Assembly (NCBI GenBank): GCA_021778805.1
Contig: JAJYBV010000003.1
Location: 1-48,541, forward strand
Direction: 5' to 3'
Length of the DNA: 48,541 bases
Source of the DNA: Chloroflexota bacterium
GTDB taxonomy: Bacteria; Chloroflexota; Ktedonobacteria; Ktedonobacterales; JACDGC01
This document shows positions 33,769 through 42,820 of this stretch, piece after piece (within the stretch, counting starts at the first letter, position 1; each line of letters starts with the position of its first letter). Under the pieces are notes generated by a model. That model was not told the origin of the DNA, ran no database searches, and saw nothing but the letters and a program-made list of their open reading frames with translations. A program made the translations under genes and the position numbers.

Positions 33769-35433
33769 TCAATCATGCCGGCTGACATGTGTGATGATAT
33801 AGGTAATATGCTCTTTATATTCCTTGGTTTCTTTAACTGCAATACCAATAGTTATCAGCGCCCTGCTGTCTATTTTGGCAAATTCTAATGTTTCACCCTG
33901 CAACTCTTGTATTATACTTTCACTGGAAATTTTTAACTCCCAAAAGTCATTGGCCATATTTTTCAGATAATATTCCTTCACTTCGTCAATTGGTTTGCGT
34001 ATCTGAAACGTCTGTGTAACAAAACTGCTGGTTGATTGATCGAATAATAGCGCAGCGCCGGGGATAACTTTGATATCGCTGAAAGATCGCGCCGAAAGTT
34101 CTGCGTCTACAGACTCGGATTTTGGTTCAATGGAGGGTTGCTCGGGCAAACGCATAGGCAATTTTCGGAATGTTGGCGCCATAATTTTTATCACATCATT
34201 ATTAAATTCCGGCTCCGGTTTCACTTGAGGCAGAATATACGGCATTTTATTGGTGGCAATATTGTTGGTGGTTATAGCCAACGTTTCCTGAGTTACCCGC
34301 AACGGCTTATCAGGCCGCAAGCGTTTCGCTTCGCGTTCCAGCTCGGCGGCTTCTTGGAAAGAAGCGCGCAGTCGCAGCAGCGCTGCAAGTTTTTCATATG
34401 TATCTGCCAAAAATGGATTTAATTCAAGCGCCTTGCGGTAGTGTTCTTCGGCGGCTTCATAGCGGCCGTTTTTCTTCATAATATCGCCATACACACTTTG
34501 CGCCGCGCCAAAACCCGGCCAAATTTGAATGGCCAGCCGCACGTGATACGCTGCGTCGGCAGCTTCATTCTGTTCCAAACAGGCTCTTGCAAACACCGTA
34601 TGCAAAAAGGGATTATCCGGCGACGCAAATACCGATTGCTTTAGTAATGCATATGCCTCTTTCACTTGGCCATAATCCAGCAATGCTTCGCCGTATGGCG
34701 CTATTATCCGCGGTGATTGCGGGGTCTGCTGCAGCATTGCCATATACATTTCAATAGCCTCAGAGTAGCGCCGCGCCTGAGTATGAACAAACGCTAATGT
34801 TAATTGCGATTCAAATAGCCGCAATACACGGGGATTTTGCGCGGCTAAAATCGCTTCTGCTTCAGCAATGCGGCCCTGCGCGGCCAAAACATACGCCAAC
34901 CCAGTTAACGGAATTTCTAATTGCATTGCTTGTGCGGTCTGGTAAGCGCGTTCTGCTTCGGGAAATCGTTGAGAAATACGGCAGACATCGCCTAATGTTT
35001 TAAATGAATTGGCCACGGCGTTGGAGCCGGAAGCTGCGGCAAACGCCGTCTCATACGCTAAATCATACTTGGCGGCGCCTAAATACGCCATGGCCAAAAT
35101 ACGTTTTGGCAAATCTTCCGCATTCCATTTCAACAAGGCAGATTGCAGCTCTGCCCGGGCCTCGCTTTGATAGCCTTGCAACCCTAGCGCATAGATTCGT
35201 AACAACGCAGGCGCCGGGGTATCCGGTGTTTGTTGCGCAGCATACTGAAACTGTTTTATTGCCGGCTCATATTGTTCATCTTCCAGCAAAGCTAGCCCAT
35301 ATTTCATGGCCACAATTGCGGCGTCGCGCTGTTTGCCATATTTTCGGCTCTGAAAAAACTCTTTAGGCCAAAGGATTCGCCCTAAAACCAAAATAACGGC
35401 AGCCGCGGCAATAATTATTCCGTTAATGACCAC
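33769..35433 (-). CDS. Membrane-anchored TPR protein
   Basis: 554 residues starting with GTG at 35433 (GAGGCG eight bases upstream). An N-terminal hydrophobic helix (about 2-22, INGIIIAAAAVILVLGRIL) anchors it. About nine TPR-like helical pairs follow (about 40-380), for example GRYEAAEEHYRKALELNPFL. A Pro-rich linker (about 390-440) and a C-terminal alpha/beta domain (about 460-554; EYYLKNMANDFWELKI) end the protein. TPR regions mediate protein contacts. It starts 17 bases after the DppA-like gene, so both are probably in one operon. Confidence 0.78.
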   Translation of the reverse strand: MVINGIIIAAAAVILVLGRILWPKEFFQSRKYGKQRDAAIVAMKYGLALLEDEQYEPAIKQFQYAAQQTPDTPAPALLRIYALGLQGYQSEARAELQSALLKWNAEDLPKRILAMAYLGAAKYDLAYETAFAAASGSNAVANSFKTLGDVCRISQRFPEAERAYQTAQAMQLEIPLTGLAYVLAAQGRIAEAEAILAAQNPRVLRLFESQLTLAFVHTQARRYSEAIEMYMAMLQQTPQSPRIIAPYGEALLDYGQVKEAYALLKQSVFASPDNPFLHTVFARACLEQNEAADAAYHVRLAIQIWPGFGAAQSVYGDIMKKNGRYEAAEEHYRKALELNPFLADTYEKLAALLRLRASFQEAAELEREAKRLRPDKPLRVTQETLAITTNNIATNKMPYILPQVKPEPEFNNDVIKIMAPTFRKLPMRLPEQPSIEPKSESVDAELSARSFSDIKVIPGAALLFDQSTSSFVTQTFQIRKPIDEVKEYYLKNMANDFWELKISSESIIQELQGETLEFAKIDSRALITIGIAVKETKEYKEHITYIITHVSRHD

Positions 35434-35450
35434 AAAATATACGCCTCATT

Positions 35451-36287
35451 TCATTCCACCAAAGATCGGGTTATTTGCACTGCTCCAACGAATGACCGAA
35501 AAACCGCTAAATAATCGTCTCCTGTTAAGATTGCCGTTCGCTTGCGGTTTTTGTCAAGCTCTACACCCCGAATAACTGCGCAAGCGGCTGCCATATCGGC
35601 GGTAAGAAACGTAATTTCCATGGTAACTTGCGGTCCAAAAGAGGGTATAACCCGCAGAACACGCAGATCTCTTTGCAGCGACTGAGCAGTTTTTTCCTTA
35701 AGGATAGCACAGGCTTTTTCAGGATGCAACGAAAGCGCCGCAAAACGGGTAATTGATTGCTTTACCTGCACAGGTGTAACATCCGGCGCCCATTTGATAA
35801 ATTCATCAATAGTATCTGCGTCACCGCTGATTAGCGCTATCGGCGTTTGATAATATGCGGCGACCAGCGCGTTAATGGCCGATTCGCCTACGATTTCGCC
35901 GTTTATTTTTACTTCCCAAATCGCCCGTGGATTATATGTGTGGCTTAAGAGCGAACGCGCGCCCATCGAACCATGATAGCCGATAAACAGCGCCGCGTCA
36001 AAAGTTGCATCTAACCCTTCCATCATATATAACGGCTTATGTCGTCCGGTTAACGATGAAGCGCCGCCATGAAGCGCAGCGGGATCGAAGTTGCGCATAG
36101 CGCCATGAGAGTCGTTCACCAGAATATCCGCCATTGCGTCTACAGATAAAACGCCATCAATCACTGCGTTTAATTCACGTGTCAGCAAAGACCGGCCAAG
36201 CGCATAGTCATCACCTGTGCTGCGAATCTGTTCCCAATCTGATACGCCGGCAATACCTTCGGCGTCTATCGAAATAAAGATTTTCAT
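35451..36287 (-). CDS. dppA: D-aminopeptidase, M55/DppA family
   Basis: 278 residues from the ATG at 36287 (a GTG four codons earlier is possible). The zinc ligands of the family are all present: Asp8 and Glu10 in SIDAEG, His61 in NDSHG, His105 in YHGSM and Glu135 in IVGES, with His116 at the position of the proposed catalytic histidine. DppA-type enzymes release D-alanine from D-Ala peptides, possibly in cell-wall turnover, in self-compartmentalising decamers. No peptide transporter is next to it, unlike the dpp operons; it precedes the TPR membrane protein. Confidence 0.9.
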   Translation of the reverse strand: MKIFISIDAEGIAGVSDWEQIRSTGDDYALGRSLLTRELNAVIDGVLSVDAMADILVNDSHGAMRNFDPAALHGGASSLTGRHKPLYMMEGLDATFDAALFIGYHGSMGARSLLSHTYNPRAIWEVKINGEIVGESAINALVAAYYQTPIALISGDADTIDEFIKWAPDVTPVQVKQSITRFAALSLHPEKACAILKEKTAQSLQRDLRVLRVIPSFGPQVTMEITFLTADMAAACAVIRGVELDKNRKRTAILTGDDYLAVFRSFVGAVQITRSLVE

Positions 36288-36371
36288 ACAATCAACCACT
36301 TTCGTAAAAATTATATGACTAAAATTGATTTTAAATTCATCACTATTCAGGCAGTAGTACTATGGGCAAAG

Positions 36372-37586
36372 CTACTGCGCATTTGCAGCAAATATCAGGC
36401 TGCATACGGTACCGGCGCTGGGTTGCGGCGTTATTTGAAATTCAGCGTGTACCATCCGGGCAATCATCTGTACCGTTAACAAACCTATTGGCGCGCCGGG
36501 ATTTTCCGCCAATAGCTGCGCCGGCATAATAGCGCTGCCTTTTTGCAGTAAAAGCAAGATTTCATCGCGGAAACCCGAACCGGTGTCTTTCACGCCAATA
36601 ATAGTTTTCTGCTGTTCCGTTCGGGCAAATAACACAACAGATCCATGTTTGGTATTAAATTTTATTGCGTTAATCGTTAAATTGAATAACGCGCGCCATA
36701 ACATTTGTGAATCACACAGAACAAGCGCGGCGTCATCAGCTTCTATGGTCAGGCGCACCTGTTCCGAATCTGCGGCGTGCTGCAGCTGCTGCGCAATATC
36801 AGCCAGCAAAGGCTGCACAAAAATTTTGGTAAAATTTACGGTGTGCTTTTTCAAATTATCTTGGAAAATAAAATGTAAGTTTTCAATATATTCCATCATA
36901 TCCAGTGTGCTGATGTGCGCAAAACCCAGCATTTCACGCTGCTGTGTATTTAAATCTCCCGCTTCGCCGCTAATCACCATCTCCAAAAAACCATGCGCCG
37001 CGTTGATACGATTTCGCAGGTTATGCGTAATTTCTGACAGGAACACCGTTTCCAAACGCTCACTTTGGGTATTGGCAGGTGTTGTAGAATCTTTTGTTAA
37101 CGCAAAAGCAATCGCAGCGTTCAATTTCGGCAAATGTTCCAGCGCCGCTTGAATATTCTGCTGCGGAAATACTCCGTCATTTCTTTCAAACGCTAAGGAA
37201 ATAATAACGTCCAGCGGCATATATTCTGCATATACAATCATATATTGCCGATGCGCGGAACGGAAGCGCGTTTCATAAATATGCGCTTTCGCGCTGAAAT
37301 GCGGCGCTTGGATGGCGGCATGCACCAAACGTTGTTTTTTCGGTGAAGATAACGTATCACGGTTATCGGTTTCCGGTAAAGTAAAATTTGCTGCGCCGCA
37401 AATATATCGCGGTGTATGCTCAACAATCATAATCGCGCAGCCGGCGTCAGCCGAAATTGCCTTGGCAATTGCGCGAACTTGCGCGCGAAAAGCAGAATCT
37501 GCGCGCAGCAAAGTCAGCGCCCGTTGTGTAGAAAATGTTTGAGCTTCCGGTATAAAATCCTGTGGAAGTTGTGCTCGTACAGCCAT
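36372..37586 (-). CDS. Sensor histidine kinase (GAF-like plus HisKA/HATPase)
   Basis: 404 residues, no membrane segment, so a cytoplasmic sensor. An N-terminal GAF-like region (about 25-165) precedes the phospho-acceptor box with His188 (SEITHNLRNRINAAHGF). The ATPase domain has NLTINAIKFN (N box) and GVKDTGSGF (G1). The C-terminal G2 box is weak (APIGLLTVQMIARM). It begins 37 bases after the stop of the OmpR-type regulator and is almost certainly its partner. Confidence 0.85.
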   Translation of the reverse strand: MAVRAQLPQDFIPEAQTFSTQRALTLLRADSAFRAQVRAIAKAISADAGCAIMIVEHTPRYICGAANFTLPETDNRDTLSSPKKQRLVHAAIQAPHFSAKAHIYETRFRSAHRQYMIVYAEYMPLDVIISLAFERNDGVFPQQNIQAALEHLPKLNAAIAFALTKDSTTPANTQSERLETVFLSEITHNLRNRINAAHGFLEMVISGEAGDLNTQQREMLGFAHISTLDMMEYIENLHFIFQDNLKKHTVNFTKIFVQPLLADIAQQLQHAADSEQVRLTIEADDAALVLCDSQMLWRALFNLTINAIKFNTKHGSVVLFARTEQQKTIIGVKDTGSGFRDEILLLLQKGSAIMPAQLLAENPGAPIGLLTVQMIARMVHAEFQITPQPSAGTVCSLIFAANAQ

Positions 37587-37623
37587 AAAATCAATCCATT
37601 CTTAAACATAGTTAATAATATTG

Positions 37624-38316
37624 CTATTGATTTGAAAATTTATACCCCATACCTCGAACGGTAAGGATAAATTGCGGTTTACTAGGAGATTTCTCCAATT
37701 TTGAACGCAGTTTGCGAATATACGAATCAACAATGTTGCTGTCACCAATATAGGTGTCACCCCAAACAGCATAAATTAAGTCGTCTCGCGATATACCGAT
37801 ATCCGGATGAGACATGAGCTGCTTCAAAAGTTTCATTTCGGTTGGGGTAAGAATAATAGTTTTACCGGTGCGCATAACCACGGTTAATTCACTGATATTC
37901 AGTTCCAGCGATTTCATTTTTATTACTTGGCTGGCCGCAACATGGCCGCGATACACTCGATTCAGCACAGTTTTCACACGCGCCGCCAACAGCGCAGGGG
38001 TAAAAGGTTTAGTAATATAGTCATCGGCGCCAAGGGCGAAGCCCTTTATTTCATCTTCAGTTTCTTTTCTGGCGGTAATAAAAATTACAGGAACATCCTT
38101 ATCCAATTCACGGATTTTGCGATACAATTCGAAGCCGTCTAATTTTTTGGCGCCGAAATTTATATCCAATAAAAATAACTGCGGCATCGAACGCTGAATT
38201 AATTGCAAAGCGCCATCCGGGTTATCAATTTCATCAACTTCATAACCCTCACAGTTCATCAGATATTTGATCATCTGACGATTATATTTTTCATCTTCAA
38301 CGATTAGGATCCGCAT
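37624..38316 (-). CDS. OmpR/PhoB-family response regulator
   Basis: 230 residues. The receiver has Glu7-Asp8 in the acidic pocket, phosphorylation site Asp51 (FLLDINFG) and Lys103 (ITKPF). The loop after Asp51 is two residues longer than usual (DINFGAKKLDG). The DNA-binding winged helix (about 135-228) shows LTPTEMKLLKQLM, DDLIYAVWGD, VDSYIRKLRSKLE and GMGYKFSN. It is followed by its probable kinase gene. GGAGG lies about 12 bases before the ATG. Confidence 0.92.
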   Translation of the reverse strand: MRILIVEDEKYNRQMIKYLMNCEGYEVDEIDNPDGALQLIQRSMPQLFLLDINFGAKKLDGFELYRKIRELDKDVPVIFITARKETEDEIKGFALGADDYITKPFTPALLAARVKTVLNRVYRGHVAASQVIKMKSLELNISELTVVMRTGKTIILTPTEMKLLKQLMSHPDIGISRDDLIYAVWGDTYIGDSNIVDSYIRKLRSKLEKSPSKPQFILTVRGMGYKFSNQ

Positions 38317-38500
38317 GGATAATCTGCGCCTCCAGGCAACTTTGTTTTCAAATCTGCGGGATTAAACCATTGAAAAACCACTCCCAAACAGATGGGAACT
38401 TTCATCATTTTTCTTCTGCCGGTTTGAAGTATAAAAGTTATTTTGAGTTTAGTATACAAAAAAACACCTATTTTATAAAGCTCAAGGGAAAAATGGCGGT

Positions 38501-39931
38501 TTAATCCATTGTATCTGCTAAATGATATTTTCGCAGCCGATGCCGCAAAATGTCCGGAGTTAAGCCAAGTTTAGCGGCGGCGTCTTTCCGTACTCCGCCT
38601 GATTCAACGACGGTTTTATCTAAAATAATTTTTTCTACCGACGCCAAAAATGTATCTATAGCTGGGAATTGCCGGTAAGGCATTGCGTCTAACCAGCGTT
38701 CCGTCTGTTCATCCGGCGAATATTTTCGGGCGTTTTCAGCAGAGTGCGCAATCAGTTCCGGCGCTAAATGTTCAGGCAAAATCATGTTTCCGGAACACAT
38801 AATTAATGCGCGTTCAATAATATTACGCAACTGGCGGATATTGCCGGGCCAGTGATAATTCAACAGCGCGCGCAAAGCCGATTCGCTGATTTTGCATTTT
38901 GGCTTGCCCAGTTCGCGGCCAATCGCAGACATAAAATACGCCGTAAACAGCGGTATATCTTCAAGCCGTTCCCGCAAAGGAGGAATACGCAGAGTAATAA
39001 CATTCAGTCGATAATATAAATCACGGCGGAACTCATTATTTGCTATGGCGCTCTCCAAGTCCTTTAAGGTTGCCGCAATCACCCGGGTATCCACCTTAAT
39101 TTCTCGTTCACCGCCAATACGGTAAAAAGACCGCTGGTCGAGGGCGCGCAATAAATTTGGCTGCAATTTTAGGGGCAATTCGCCGATTTCATCTAAAAAT
39201 AAGGTTCCGGTATGCGCCAGTTCAAAATCACCGCGGCGCAAAGCCCGCGCGTCGGTAAAAGAAAAAGGTTCATGGCCAAATAGTTGATCTTCAATAAGGG
39301 TTTCCGTCATACCGCCGCAGTTCACCGCGATAAATGGTCCCTGAGATCGCTTACTCAAAGTGTGGATGGCGTGCGCAATCACTTCTTTGCCGACGCCGTT
39401 TTCGCCAATCAGCAGCGCTGAGCTGTTTGAAGGCGCAATTTGCTCCACCATTTTCCAAAGCTGCGCCATCGCAGCGCTAACGCCGCGAACAGGAATATCT
39501 TTGCGATTTAAAACTTCACGGCGCAAAAACATCGCTTCGCGGCGCAGCGCGTTCATATTCAACGCGCGGTTTATGGCGACCTCCAGCGCTTCAAACGAAT
39601 ATGGCTTCTCCAAAAAATCGATGGCGCCAAGCTGCATTGCTTTTACCGCTGTTGGTATATTGCTGAATCTGGTCAACATAATAGCCGGGGTATCCGGCGC
39701 AATCTGCGCCATTGCCTGCAGCACATCCAATCCGGTGCCGTCAGGCAGCTGATAATCCAGCAGCGCCAAAGTACATTCAATATGGCGCAGTTTTTCAATT
39801 GCCTGTTCAACATTTTCGGCGATCACCGGCTCGGCTTTGCGCGCAAGTAAAAATCTAGATGCGTACTCTGCCTGTACCGGATCGTCCTCAACAATTAAAA
39901 TCTTTTCTTGCGCTAAAGAAAGAATATCCAT
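38501..39931 (-). CDS. NtrC-like response regulator with degenerate GAFTGA loop
   Basis: 476 residues. The receiver (1-125) has phosphorylation site Asp59. The AAA+ domain has the Walker A GENGVGKE (176-183), Walker B TLFLDEIGE (243-251) and the arginine segment FRRDLYYRLNV. A Fis-type HTH ends the protein (about 430-472, GGVRKDAAAKLGLTPDILRHRLRKY). The sigma54-contacting loop, normally GAFTGA after GHE, reads FSFTDA (223-228). Without the canonical loop it probably cannot open sigma54 complexes and may act sigma70-dependently or as an architectural regulator, as TyrR-type relatives do. It starts 8 bases after the upstream kinase stop. Confidence 0.9.
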   Translation of the reverse strand: MDILSLAQEKILIVEDDPVQAEYASRFLLARKAEPVIAENVEQAIEKLRHIECTLALLDYQLPDGTGLDVLQAMAQIAPDTPAIMLTRFSNIPTAVKAMQLGAIDFLEKPYSFEALEVAINRALNMNALRREAMFLRREVLNRKDIPVRGVSAAMAQLWKMVEQIAPSNSSALLIGENGVGKEVIAHAIHTLSKRSQGPFIAVNCGGMTETLIEDQLFGHEPFSFTDARALRRGDFELAHTGTLFLDEIGELPLKLQPNLLRALDQRSFYRIGGEREIKVDTRVIAATLKDLESAIANNEFRRDLYYRLNVITLRIPPLRERLEDIPLFTAYFMSAIGRELGKPKCKISESALRALLNYHWPGNIRQLRNIIERALIMCSGNMILPEHLAPELIAHSAENARKYSPDEQTERWLDAMPYRQFPAIDTFLASVEKIILDKTVVESGGVRKDAAAKLGLTPDILRHRLRKYHLADTMD

Positions 39932-39939
39932 AACGGTAA

Positions 39940-42165
39940 TTACCCTAATTCACTGCGCAAAGCCGGCAAACGCAATGTAAAAATTGTTCCTTTGCCCGGC
40001 TCGCTTTGCACCTGTTTTTCTCCCTTATGCGCCTCCACAACTTGGCTGACAATAGCCAAACCCAATCCCGATCCATGTTTTTTGCCAAACGTTTTCCGAA
40101 CCTCCCAAATTTGATTCATATGTTCTTTTGGAATGCCTTTGCCGTTATCGGCAATAACAATCTCGGCGGCGTATTGTCGCGAATCGGGCATAAGCAGCGC
40201 AGTTTGCCCGGAATCATCGATGGCAGATCCATCGGCGCCAACGGCTCCGGCTAACGGCTGCGTAGTAGAACGAACAGTTAAAATTAAAGTTCCCCCTTTG
40301 CTCATCGATTCAATCGCATTAACGCATAAATTTTCGATTGCGCGCGCAACCATGCCTTCATCGATAAATAAAGTTACTCCCGGTTCAATATAGGTTTCCA
40401 CCTGAATATCCTGCACAGAGATACGTGGTTTCAAGGTTTGCAAAATAGCATAAACGAAAGGTTCAGCGGCGCAGGATTCAAATTGCGGCATTTTAGGGTT
40501 TGCAAGGTAGCGGATATTTGCCGCCATTTCAGTCAATCTGCTGATTGCTGAATGGATTATCGCAACATCGCTGCGAACTTGGTCATTAAGTTGAAAAGAG
40601 TCCGCCATAATTTCAATACTATTTACGCCGCCAAGCGCGCCCATAATCACATTGCCCATATCATGCGCAATTTGCTCAGCTTCAGACCCCATCATCGCGA
40701 TGCGGTTCATATTTTCCAGTTCAGATTGCAACGCATGGATCTGTGTAATATTTAAAAATATCCACAAGGCGCCAATATCCGATCCGTCATTTTGCCGCAG
40801 AGTAAACGCTTCACTTTCCAAAAACAATTCAGTTCCGTCGGATTTTTTAAAACGCACTTCGCGGCGAAGCACTTCATTGCGTTTATTCAAACTTAACCGA
40901 ATGAGGTGGGGTCCCGGATCTTCAAGCGGCAAAGCTTCTTCGGCAGATTTGCCAATTAACACGGCAGAATCCACGCCTAAAACGCGCGTAGCATAGTCAT
41001 TTACGAATGTAATAACTCCATCCAAATCAACAGAAACATACCCATTCAAGCTATTTTGCAAAATAGCGTCTTTCACACGGGTTTCATTTTGAATACGCTC
41101 TAACAGCATTCGCGCATGGTTGCGGGCATTTTCTGTTTCAGCAAATAATTTAATGCGCTGCAGCGCGGCGCTGGCGATATTTGCAATAATACGCACCAAA
41201 TCCCACTTCAGATTGTCTCTATTTTGCGTTTTTTGAAACGCCAACGCCAATACGCCAATACTATGATTATCATTTTCCAGCGGAAATGCATAAAACGAAT
41301 GTATACCAATTGGCAGCGCAGCTTCAAAAGAAGACCCTGCAACAGAATCCAGCAGCAGCGGCTGCTGTGTTTTAGTAACGTATTTAATAATTTCGGTGGG
41401 AAGCCATTTCACCGATTCTGAACGGGTACGGCTGTTCAGCGCAATCACACAGCGGTCGGCGTTTGTAATGCGCTGTATTTGCCGCTCAACAATAATTGCA
41501 GAGGCTTCAAAATCAATAATTTGGCTGTTCAGCGTAGAAGTAATTTGCAAAATTAACTCTAGCTTCTGTGAATATTCTCGGTTACCGGCAGAAAGCTGAA
41601 AATTATCAATCAGCATTGAAAGCAGCCGGCAAACATCTTTCAAGGCGGAAATATACAGCTGCGATGGCGCAAGATTATCTGCTCCCCACGAAACATCGGC
41701 GTCGCCGGGAAAAAGCATAATGGCGCCGATTAAATTACCATTGCCGATAAGCGGCCCAACTATATGCAATGTGCCATCCTGAAAATTGCCGATAATTTGA
41801 ATACTCCGATTATTCAGCGCCAAAAATTCCTGAGAATCATTCATACTCCATGTATGCGGTATGCCGCTTGGAGCAGTAGCGTTCACAAGCGTCAATGTTT
41901 CTTCTATCAGAAAATACAAGCCAACTTTAGCGCATTGTGTATACTCCGCGCAATACATTGGAGCATATTTAACCAAGTCTGTCAGTGAAGGTAATGAAAA
42001 TAGCTTATCAAATAGTTGTGAAAAGCCGGCAATTGCTGAAACATTGCCAACAGCAGCAGAAGCTTTTGCCTTAACCGGTAAATTTGCCGGATAAGAATCG
42101 CTTAATGTGTTATACGCAAAAGGATCGATTTTCACAAGTTCCATCTCGCTTTCGGGGATCCGCAT
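39940..42165 (-). CDS. Soluble GAF-GAF-PAS sensor histidine kinase
   Basis: About 741 residues (a GTG two codons earlier is an alternative start). Two GAF-like regions (about 63-188 and 205-343), a PAS domain (about 365-478; ILQNSLNGYVSVDLDGVITF) and a kinase core with His501 in AEQIAHDMGN follow in order. The ATPase has NLCVNAIES (N box), DNGKGIP (G1) and GSGLGLAIV (G2). There is no membrane segment, so it senses a cytoplasmic signal. The NtrC-like regulator begins 8 bases downstream; the two form a pair of the NtrB/NtrC kind. Confidence 0.9.
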   Translation of the reverse strand: MRIPESEMELVKIDPFAYNTLSDSYPANLPVKAKASAAVGNVSAIAGFSQLFDKLFSLPSLTDLVKYAPMYCAEYTQCAKVGLYFLIEETLTLVNATAPSGIPHTWSMNDSQEFLALNNRSIQIIGNFQDGTLHIVGPLIGNGNLIGAIMLFPGDADVSWGADNLAPSQLYISALKDVCRLLSMLIDNFQLSAGNREYSQKLELILQITSTLNSQIIDFEASAIIVERQIQRITNADRCVIALNSRTRSESVKWLPTEIIKYVTKTQQPLLLDSVAGSSFEAALPIGIHSFYAFPLENDNHSIGVLALAFQKTQNRDNLKWDLVRIIANIASAALQRIKLFAETENARNHARMLLERIQNETRVKDAILQNSLNGYVSVDLDGVITFVNDYATRVLGVDSAVLIGKSAEEALPLEDPGPHLIRLSLNKRNEVLRREVRFKKSDGTELFLESEAFTLRQNDGSDIGALWIFLNITQIHALQSELENMNRIAMMGSEAEQIAHDMGNVIMGALGGVNSIEIMADSFQLNDQVRSDVAIIHSAISRLTEMAANIRYLANPKMPQFESCAAEPFVYAILQTLKPRISVQDIQVETYIEPGVTLFIDEGMVARAIENLCVNAIESMSKGGTLILTVRSTTQPLAGAVGADGSAIDDSGQTALLMPDSRQYAAEIVIADNGKGIPKEHMNQIWEVRKTFGKKHGSGLGLAIVSQVVEAHKGEKQVQSEPGKGTIFTLRLPALRSELG

Positions 42166-42294
42166 GTTCACTTACTATTTTAACACAATTGGCGCCAACC
42201 TGATCAGATTCAGCCTGTATTCCTACTATTTTTGCAAAATTGCCGCCCAAACACTGCGCAACTATTCAATCTGATAGATTTTTTATGCCGGTAT

Positions 42295-42323
42295 TTGCCA
42301 ACAGCAGTAAAAAGCCATATAAT
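42295..42323 (+). promoter_or_regulatory. Sigma70 promoter of the merR-type gene
   Basis: TTGCCA (42295-42300) and TATAAT (42318-42323) are 17 bases apart, 5 of 6 and 6 of 6 matches. Transcription would start near 42330, giving a leader of about 38 bases. Confidence 0.7.
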
Positions 42324-42367
42324 ATATCTCGAAATAAGGAAAGAATCGGAGCAGTTGCTTCATCGAT

Positions 42368-42820
42368 ATGTATACGATAGATCAGGCCGCCAGTCGTCTA
42401 AAAATTACGAAACGTTCACTTCGCTATTATGAGGAAATCGGCCTTTTGCTGCCTCCGGAACGCACCGAAGGCAATTATCGGCTATACTCTGAGGAAGATA
42501 TTCTGAGAATTGAACGGATTTTGCGACTGAAAGAGGGATTGGGCGTTTCACTGAACGAAATTAAGGATATGGTGGCGTATGAAGATGAGCGTGTTGATTT
42601 AACACATTCCTTTCAATCTTCACAAAACAACCACGATAAAATTATTTTTCTGCGCCGCGGTGAAGCCCTTGCGCTGCAAGAACTGGAGATTATCAAGCGA
42701 AAAAAAGCAGCGCTCAGCAATATTGAAAAAACCACCAAACGGCGGCTGCAACGGCTGCAGCACCTGCGCGAAGAGCTTGAAAAAACATCTCAGCAGCCTC
42801 AGCTTCACCCATTACGTTAA
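42368..42820 (+). CDS. MerR-family transcriptional regulator
   Basis: 150 residues. The winged helix-turn-helix is clear at the N-terminus (MYTIDQAASRLKITKRSLRY, then YEEIGLL and a wing with GNYRLYSEEDI), followed by a long Arg/Lys/Glu coiled coil (about 90-142) and no metal-binding cysteines. It lacks an obvious effector domain, so it may be an HspR/GlnR-like stress or metabolic regulator. Its tail overlaps the convergent unknown gene by nine bases. A GGAG lies about 14 bases before the start, which is longer than usual. Confidence 0.88.
   Translation: MYTIDQAASRLKITKRSLRYYEEIGLLLPPERTEGNYRLYSEEDILRIERILRLKEGLGVSLNEIKDMVAYEDERVDLTHSFQSSQNNHDKIIFLRRGEALALQELEIIKRKKAALSNIEKTTKRRLQRLQHLREELEKTSQQPQLHPLR

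Noticed and set aside
42189-42198. Palindrome TTGGCGCCAA in the gap before the GAF-PAS kinase gene
   Set aside because: GGCGCC-centred words are common throughout this sequence, including inside genes, so it carries little weight as an operator.
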